DNA from: CAYOXM01 sp964407925
Lineage (GTDB): Bacteria > Patescibacteriota > Patescibacteriia > SG8-24
Reading direction: 5' to 3'
NCBI GenBank assembly: GCA_964407925.1
Contig: CAYOXM010000004.1
Coordinates: 14,546-78,545 of the forward strand
DNA: 64,000 bases
The translations under genes and the position numbers were made by a program. Positions 59,503-64,000 of the stretch are shown here, one piece after another. How positions within the stretch are numbered: the first letter of the stretch is position 1; each line of letters begins with the position of its first letter. The notes under the pieces are model-generated. The model was given only the letters and a program-made list of their open reading frames with translations. It was not told the origin of the DNA and did no database searches.

Positions 59503-60045
59503 TCAGGATTTCCTCGCCTGTCGCGAGAGCACGGCGATTTCCACGGCGACGAGCGCCGCCGCGAGCGCGTACAGCGCAGGAAACGACCGCTCCTGCGCGC
59601 CGTCGCCCGGGCTCGCGCCCCCTTCGGTGACAGACGCGGCGACCACGGTGAGCGGGAAGGTCTGTTCCGCCATCGTCTCGCCTGCGACATCGAGAAACCG
59701 CGCGGCGAGCTCGTACTCCCCCGCCGCCGGGAACGTCTGCGTGAACGTCACGTTCCTGCCGAACGCGCGCAGCGTTCCCGCGAAAGCGATCTTGTCGCCC
59801 GAGGAAATCCGCACCCAGACGCTGCCGAAGTCCGCCGCCTTGTCCGCGTCCTTGTCGACGAGATTGAACGCCAGCGCGGCCGGCTCGCCCGCGACGAACG
59901 TCTCGGGCGACCAACCGACGTCGATGAGGTACTTTCCGACCGCGGCGTCTGCGCCGCCGGCCATGTGCGCCATCGTCGCCGCGGGCATGAAAACGGCCGT
60001 CATCGCGCACGCCGCCGCCGCGACCATGGTGAGAATTTTCAGCAT
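59503..60045 (-). CDS. Membrane-anchored YtkA-like domain protein
   Basis: 180 residues. A signal peptide (MLKILTMVAAAACAMTAVFMPAATMAHM) is followed by an Ig-like beta domain (YLIDVGWSPETFVAGEPAALAFNLVDKD ... TQTFPAAGEYELAARFLD) and a C-terminal membrane helix (FPALYALAAALVAVEIAVL) with a short basic tail. The beta domain resembles the YtkA/FixH-like group. Ligand and role are unknown. It lies between the rlmI-like gene and msrA on the same strand. Confidence 0.65.
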   Translation of the reverse strand: MLKILTMVAAAACAMTAVFMPAATMAHMAGGADAAVGKYLIDVGWSPETFVAGEPAALAFNLVDKDADKAADFGSVWVRISSGDKIAFAGTLRAFGRNVTFTQTFPAAGEYELAARFLDVAGETMAEQTFPLTVVAASVTEGGASPGDGAQERSFPALYALAAALVAVEIAVLSRQARKS

Positions 60046-60089
60046 ACTGCGGCATGATAGCGCGGAGCCGCGCTTCGCGGAAGTCGCGG

Positions 60090-60647
60090 CTACCCGCCGT
60101 CAGGCCCGTTCTCCTTGAGCAGTTCCGCGAAACGCTTCTTGGCCTTCGCGAGCTTGGGGTTGATGACGACTTGGCAGTATGGTTCGTCCTTGTTGTTGGC
60201 GTAATAATTCTTATGGTAGTCCTCGGCGGGATAGAACGCCGCTAGCGGCTCGAGCGAGGTCACGATCGGGTCGCCGCCGGGATGATCCTTCTCAAGCCCG
60301 GCGATGAACGCCGCGGCAGCCGCCCTCTGTTCCTCGTCGACGTAGAAAACCGCTGAACGGTACTGCGTGCCGACGTCGTTTCCCTGACGATTGAGCGTCG
60401 TCGGGTCGTGCGTCGCGAAAAACACGGAAAGCAGGTCATCGAACGCGATGAGCCCCTCGTCATACGCGACGCGAATGACTTCGGCGTGACCGGTGCGTCC
60501 CGTGCACACTTGGTCGTACGTCGGATTCGGCACCGTGCCCCCGGCGTATCCCGGTTCGACCGCCGTGACGCCGCGCAGCATCTTGAAAATCGCCTCAGTG
60601 CACCAGAAGCAACCGCCGCCGAATACCGCCTGTTTCGTTTCGCTCAT
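60090..60647 (-). CDS. msrA: Peptide methionine sulfoxide reductase A
   Basis: 185 residues. The catalytic GGGCFWCTEAIF places Cys13 and Glu18 as expected; GYAGG, YDQVCTGRTGHAEVIRV and NRQGNDVGTQYRSA complete the signature. A resolving Cys is present in the C-terminal region (EPYCQVVINPKL). It reduces the S form of methionine sulfoxide. Its start overlaps the amidohydrolase stop by 4 bases. Confidence 0.96.
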   Translation of the reverse strand: MSETKQAVFGGGCFWCTEAIFKMLRGVTAVEPGYAGGTVPNPTYDQVCTGRTGHAEVIRVAYDEGLIAFDDLLSVFFATHDPTTLNRQGNDVGTQYRSAVFYVDEEQRAAAAAFIAGLEKDHPGGDPIVTSLEPLAAFYPAEDYHKNYYANNKDEPYCQVVINPKLAKAKKRFAELLKENGPDGG

Positions 60648-61414
60648 AATCCGAAAATCCTTACCGCGTTCTTAGAGAATACGTCCGCGTCGGCGCCGAA
60701 AACCTTCTTCGCGACGGCGACGTATGACGACTGATCGCTGATGGGCCAATCGGTCCCGAAGAGCAGCCTGTCCGTGCCTCCAGCGACGCGAACGAAATCG
60801 CGAACGACATCGGCGAAATGCGCGCGATGTTTCGCGTCGAACGCCCCGTAGACGAATCCGGAACAGTCCGCGTGAACGTTCTTGTTCTTATACACCACCT
60901 CGGCCGCGTCGATCTGCCACGGGTAGCCCATGTGCGCTATTACGATGGGCAGTTCGGGCATTTCGGTCGCGATTTCGTCGACGTGCAGCGGGTGCGCGAA
61001 ACGCAGCTTGGCGACGTGCACGCGGCTGTACGTGTCGCCGCTGTGAAAAATCGCCGGCCGCTTGAATTCGGCGAGCAGCTTCAGGTACGGACGCAGCACC
61101 TTGTCGTACGGGTAGAAATACTCGTATCCGGGATAAAATTTCATGGCGTGAATTTGCCCCTTCTCGAGCCAGCCGCCGACGGTCTTGAGCGAGGGCCGTT
61201 TCGCGAGCGGCGAAATCGCGCCGACGGGAAAAAGCCTGTCGCGGTACGACGCGACCGCCTCGATGAGCGCCTCGGTCGAGCATTGGTTGATGCGTCCCGC
61301 GAACACCATTGCCTTCGCGATGCCGGCTTTTCGCATCGACGCGACGAGCGAAGCCGGCCGCGCGTCGATGGCGCCGCCGAACCCGATGTGCACGTGACTG
61401 TCGATGATGAGCAT
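60644..61414 (-). CDS. Amidohydrolase-2 family metal hydrolase
   Basis: 256 residues, TIM-barrel metallohydrolase. Metal and catalytic residues: DSHVHIG at the N-terminus, KFYPGYEYFYP, IFHSGDTY, VIAHMGYPW and LLFGTDWPISD. The pattern matches the amidohydrolase-2/TatD-like group; substrate unknown. The -10 box (TATACT, 61421-61426) ends six bases before ATG, so the transcript should be leaderless. It is cotranscribed with msrA. Confidence 0.87.
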   Translation of the reverse strand: MLIIDSHVHIGFGGAIDARPASLVASMRKAGIAKAMVFAGRINQCSTEALIEAVASYRDRLFPVGAISPLAKRPSLKTVGGWLEKGQIHAMKFYPGYEYFYPYDKVLRPYLKLLAEFKRPAIFHSGDTYSRVHVAKLRFAHPLHVDEIATEMPELPIVIAHMGYPWQIDAAEVVYKNKNVHADCSGFVYGAFDAKHRAHFADVVRDFVRVAGGTDRLLFGTDWPISDQSSYVAVAKKVFGADADVFSKNAVRIFGL

Positions 61415-61420
61415 GGCGAA

Positions 61421-61449
61421 AGTATACAGCCGCGAACGCGCCGTGAAAA
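61421..61449 (-). promoter_or_regulatory. Promoter giving a leaderless amidohydrolase-msrA transcript
   Basis: TTTTCA (61444-61449) and TATACT (61421-61426) on the minus strand, spacer 17. The start of transcription would coincide with the ATG at 61414. Confidence 0.55.
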
Positions 61450-61450
61450 G

Positions 61451-61472
61451 AAAAAATCCGCCGACGGGCGGA
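61451..61472 (-). terminator. Terminator of the Nudix hydrolase gene
   Basis: A 6-bp stem (TCCGCC / GGCGGA) with a GACG loop and six T on the minus strand, 6 bases after the stop. Confidence 0.82.
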
Positions 61473-61477
61473 CGTTC

Positions 61478-62068
61478 TCAGGCGGCGAGCGGGCGCGGCA
61501 ACCAGACGGACAGCGCATCGGGAACGCGGAGCGCCCCGGCCGAACCGGCGGCCGCGATGGCGGCGCGCATGCACTGGTACTCGACCGCGAAGTCGTGCGT
61601 GCCCGCGCACCAACCGACGGGATCGGCGGAGGCGGCGCGAATCACGTCTTCGGGCGAGAGCCAGCGGAACTCGTCCACTTCGCCCGGCTGCGGGACGAGC
61701 GTGGCGTCACGGTCGGCGACGGTGACGAACTCCCGCACCCAAAGGCGCGCGTTCTCGAGGCGCGTGGTGCGCCACGAAAGCAGCGTGCCGCCGGCAGGCG
61801 CGATGCCAGCCTCCTCGTACAGCTCCTTCTCGGCGTTCGTCTCATACGTCTCCCCTACGCCGACATGGCCGCCGAGGTGCGTCGACCATACGCCAGGGAG
61901 GCGTTCCTTGGCCTCCGAGCGCTTATGGCAAAGCACCTCGCCGTGCGGGTTCAATACGAAGACGTTGGTGGAGCGGCACCAGGCACCGCTCGCGATGACG
62001 TCGGCGCGGCGCATCGGCTCGCCGACGGGTTCGCCCGTCTCGGGACGGACGACGTGTAACATTTCCAT
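61478..62068 (-). CDS. Nudix hydrolase, isopentenyl-diphosphate-isomerase-like subgroup
   Basis: 196 residues. The Nudix box GGHVGVGETYETNAEKELYEEAGI is intact apart from Lys for Arg before ELYEE. The N-terminal EPMRRADVIASGAWCRSTNVFVLNPHGEVLCHKRS resembles the YfcD/IDI-like branch of Nudix enzymes. It cleaves an unidentified nucleoside diphosphate derivative. The start ATG lies at the end of a long structured leader and has no Shine-Dalgarno; ATG 62062 is an alternative. Confidence 0.85.
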   Translation of the reverse strand: MEMLHVVRPETGEPVGEPMRRADVIASGAWCRSTNVFVLNPHGEVLCHKRSEAKERLPGVWSTHLGGHVGVGETYETNAEKELYEEAGIAPAGGTLLSWRTTRLENARLWVREFVTVADRDATLVPQPGEVDEFRWLSPEDVIRAASADPVGWCAGTHDFAVEYQCMRAAIAAAGSAGALRVPDALSVWLPRPLAA

Positions 62069-62246
62069 GAGACTCTGGCGGAAACAAAAAGACTCCCGCC
62101 GTTACTAGGTAAGAGTCCCGTACGCCTGAGCGCGCGAGACAAGCGAGGCATGTCGCTTGTCTCAAGAATTCCCGTCCGTTCTTCCGGGTGTGGGCGTGAG
62201 CCCAACCCGTGAACTGGCGTCTATCTTGAGGCAAACACTGCACTCG
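62069..62246 (-). promoter_or_regulatory. Long structured 5' leader of the Nudix gene, riboswitch-like
   Basis: About 178 bases between a near-consensus promoter and the ATG, without an ORF. Strand 62225-62236 can pair with 62155-62166 (12 bp, one mismatch), enclosing a CGGGT-TGGGC hairpin (62185-62209). The right arm can instead pair in an 11-bp hairpin at 62136-62163. The two folds exclude each other. A GACTC-TTAC hairpin with T5 then precedes the ATG. No known riboswitch consensus was recognised. Confidence 0.55.
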
Positions 62247-62252
62247 TAGAGC

Positions 62253-62281
62253 ACTATAGCACGAAAAAGGCTTTTTGTCAA
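62253..62281 (-). promoter_or_regulatory. Near-consensus promoter of the Nudix leader
   Basis: A perfect TTGACA (62276-62281) and TATAGT (62253-62258) on the minus strand with a 17-base spacer, the best promoter match in the window. It begins 13 bases after the deaminase stop. Confidence 0.85.
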
Positions 62282-62293
62282 TCCTCGGCAAGC

Positions 62294-63286
62294 CTATCGG
62301 CCGATGAAACTCGCCTCAAAGGCGCATTTCCGTGCACGATCGACGTCGCGGGGCGAAAGGACGCCGTTCTCGAGGAGAAAAGCCTCCTCCTGATAGAGGT
62401 GCGTCTGGTACATCTCCGGGCCGTCGGTGCACACGGCGAACCGCACGTCATGTTCGAGCAGGCGTCCGAACGTGCCCCGCATGCGTTCCACGTCGGCAAT
62501 GACGCTGTTTCGCAGGTTCGACGTGGGGCAGACCTCGAGGACGATGCCGCGCCGAGCGACTGCCTTCATGAGCGCGGGATCGTCGGCACATTGCACGCCG
62601 TGGCCGATCCGGTCCGGCCTGATCTTGTCGACGACATACCGCATCTCCTGCAGCTGCCGCTCTTCCCCGGTATGGACGGTGATGCCGAGACCCGCGCGTC
62701 GCGCCCGCAGGAACAGGTCGCGGTGCGCCGCCATCGAGAAGCCCTTCCGGTTCGGTCCGGCGAGATCGACCCCGACGACGCCGCGGCCGCGGTAGCGCAC
62801 CGCCTTGTCCACGATGATCTCGTTCAACCCCCTCGGAAACGAACGGTCCATCATCAGGATGATGCCCGCCTTCACCTGCGGATATTCGAGGAGCGCCTTG
62901 TCCATGCCCCAGAGCGCGGACATGATGATGTGATCAAGGTCGCGCTCGCCTCCGCGGTTGCGCTTCATCGGATTGAACCGCAATTCGTGCAGCACGATGT
63001 TGCTCCGTCGGTACGCGCCGTCGATGACCGCCTTCACCGACATCTCGATCGCCTCGGGCGACGACTGGATCAGCTCCGTCCAATGGAAGAACCGGTCATT
63101 CATCTCCTGCAGGTTGCGGTTGCGCTCCTTGCCGGTCATCGTGATCATGTCCTCGAACTCCCAATAACTTTTCGTCGGGAGCTTGATGCCCTGCCTGTGG
63201 GCGATCGACCAGAGTATGGACGGGCGTACCGACGCGCCAAGATGATTGTGCAGGTCGGCCGAGGGACGCATGTGTCGTTGCGGCAT
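62294..63286 (-). CDS. Adenosine-deaminase-like metal hydrolase
   Basis: 330 residues, TIM barrel. Zinc ligands His13 and His15 (DLHNHLG), His in VHTGEE, Asp in CTDGP; catalytic Glu in HTGEE and His in DRIGHGVQ; EVCPTSNLRN is conserved. In adenosine deaminases the last motif is TDDP; here it is TDGP, so the Asp that contacts purine N7 is replaced by Gly. Purine or related substrate is likely but the exact one is open. Start 63286 is used. Confidence 0.85.
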   Translation of the reverse strand: MPQRHMRPSADLHNHLGASVRPSILWSIAHRQGIKLPTKSYWEFEDMITMTGKERNRNLQEMNDRFFHWTELIQSSPEAIEMSVKAVIDGAYRRSNIVLHELRFNPMKRNRGGERDLDHIIMSALWGMDKALLEYPQVKAGIILMMDRSFPRGLNEIIVDKAVRYRGRGVVGVDLAGPNRKGFSMAAHRDLFLRARRAGLGITVHTGEERQLQEMRYVVDKIRPDRIGHGVQCADDPALMKAVARRGIVLEVCPTSNLRNSVIADVERMRGTFGRLLEHDVRFAVCTDGPEMYQTHLYQEEAFLLENGVLSPRDVDRARKCAFEASFIGR

Positions 63287-63297
63287 GGCGGCAGCGA

Positions 63298-63771
63298 TTA
63301 CGGACGTTCATCAAGGGCGACACGCAGCATCAGGCTCCGTTCGTCCGCAGCGACGACGGCGAAGGCGTACCCGTACGCCGATTTCGTCGATGCGGTGACG
63401 GTTCCCAGGTGCAGGACGTTCTCGGTTTCACCCGCCCTGCCGCCGCGGACGCGAAGCGACTGCGACAGCTCGCCGGCCCAGACGCACTGAACGTCTTTCG
63501 GACAACGGGAGTCGTCGATGGCGTCGAGGGCGACGACAAGGCCGTCATCGAACGTCACCGCGCTCCCGATAAGGAACTCGACCGTCGTTCCAAGGGATGC
63601 CACTTTCGGAACCTCCGGCCCCCTCGCCTCCGGAAGGGCCACCGGCTCCGGAACGTCCGCGGCCGGCTTGCCCTGCGTGAAGTACGCCGCCGCCAGCGCC
63701 AAGCAGGCGAAAAACGCGACGGCCAAGGCCGCCCGCGCCGCTGATACCGCTTTTTTAGCGCCGTCCGCCAT
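63298..63771 (-). CDS. Membrane-anchored small protein with DSRCPxxVxCVWAG motif
   Basis: 157 residues. An N-terminal membrane helix (ALAVAFFACLALAAAYF) precedes a Pro-rich linker and a beta domain with DSRCPKDVQCVWAGELSQSLRV, a two-Cys motif shared by uncharacterised envelope proteins of many bacteria. Function unknown. AGGAA lies before the ATG. It is upstream of the deaminase gene and diverges from the partial gene at the right edge. Confidence 0.7.
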   Translation of the reverse strand: MADGAKKAVSAARAALAVAFFACLALAAAYFTQGKPAADVPEPVALPEARGPEVPKVASLGTTVEFLIGSAVTFDDGLVVALDAIDDSRCPKDVQCVWAGELSQSLRVRGGRAGETENVLHLGTVTASTKSAYGYAFAVVAADERSLMLRVALDERP

Positions 63772-63871
63772 AAGGGTTCCTGAGTATTTGTGTCATACTA
63801 CACCTTGCGCAGCCGCACGGACAGCGTAACGCGAAAGAAATTCTCCCCCTTGCGCGTACTATATTATAGAT

Positions 63872-64000
63872 ATGAGCAGTAAGACGTCCTCCCTCGCCGT
63901 ACTCGGCGCAATCATCCTCGTAACGGGCGCGCTCGTCGGGCTGCGCGTCATCGGGGCGTCAGGCTCGTTTTCGAGCGCCGAGGCAGGATTTGAGGCATCG
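63872..64000 (+). CDS. Start of a membrane or secreted protein, truncated by the window
   Basis: 43 residues are visible: MSSKTSSLAVLGAII, a hydrophobic segment LVTGALVGLRVIGAS, then SFSSAEAGFEAS, and the frame stays open to the edge. A TATTAT box ends four bases before the ATG, so the transcript may be leaderless. Identity cannot be judged. Confidence 0.5.
   Translation, partial: MSSKTSSLAVLGAIILVTGALVGLRVIGASGSFSSAEAGFEAS

Noticed and set aside
62069..62246. Possible SRP RNA, tmRNA, 6S RNA or tRNA in the Nudix leader
   Set aside because: The SRP core (GGAAGCAGCC type), the tmRNA tag region, a tRNA T-loop and a CCA end are all missing, and the length does not suit tmRNA. A structured mRNA leader fits better.

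Overview
The window looks like a chromosome segment of a high-GC (roughly 60-65 % by eye) member of the Candidate Phyla Radiation (Patescibacteria, Parcubacteria-like). The basis is the Patescibacteria-style pilins (motif SRDSKRVADVKQIQTALE), the surface proteins with GWAWS...GWI repeats and Cys/Asp-rich cassettes, and several short proteins of a type common in these genomes. TGA is an ordinary stop codon throughout, so the code-25 lineages (Absconditabacteria, Gracilibacteria) are excluded. The finer taxonomic placement is inference. About 57 genes fill the window and all but six lie on the minus strand. No tRNA, rRNA, CRISPR array, transposase or prophage gene was seen. No stretch above 300 bases lacks a gene.

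Layout, left to right (most genes are transcribed right to left). 1-5.2 kb: start of a UbiB/ABC1 kinase-like gene, two small conserved proteins, gatA, gatC and ligA. 5.3-22.5 kb: a type IV pilus locus. It holds four minor pilin-like genes, prepilin peptidase, two near-duplicate major pilins, pilC, a CheY-like regulator, pilB, a small membrane protein, pilO, pilN and pilM, then two very large secreted proteins full of Ca-binding-like cassettes. 22.6-28.5 kb: rnhA, recJ, a 48-residue membrane protein, lepA and murJ.

28.6-36.4 kb is an energy block: acetate kinase, PduL phosphotransacylase, the Mg transporter MgtE, a four-subunit 2-oxoacid:ferredoxin oxidoreductase, a Rieske ferredoxin and a glycosyltransferase. 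Together these can turn a 2-oxoacid into acyl-CoA, acyl phosphate and free acid plus ATP and reduced ferredoxin. 36.6-41.7 kb: two RNA methyltransferases, era, a LOG-family protein and a DoxX-like membrane protein.

41.8-51.0 kb is an NAD(P) salvage block: nrtR, nicotinamidase, a NadD-NadK fusion, an acetyltransferase, pncB, a PRPP synthetase and glutamine-dependent nadE. It encodes every step from nicotinamide to NADP, the PRPP donor and a likely regulator. A secreted papain-like peptidase follows. 51-58 kb: a pair of paralogous proteins of unknown function around a PPC/DUF296 gene, then a bifunctional penicillin-binding protein and a secreted TPR protein. 58-64 kb: RlmI-like methyltransferase, a YtkA-like protein, msrA, an amidohydrolase, a Nudix hydrolase behind a long structured leader, an adenosine-deaminase-like enzyme and two small membrane proteins.

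Regulatory DNA is unusually readable. Many transcription units start with TTGACN, 17 bases and a TAnnnT box, and end in GC hairpins followed by U-tracts. Three intergenic AGGTT/AACCT inverted repeats recur in the first 40 kb. The most interesting items are the compact NrtR-NAD operon with the NadD-NadK fusion, the switch-like leader at 62.07-62.25 kb, the Ca-cassette surface proteins beside the pilus machinery, and the unknown paralogue pair.
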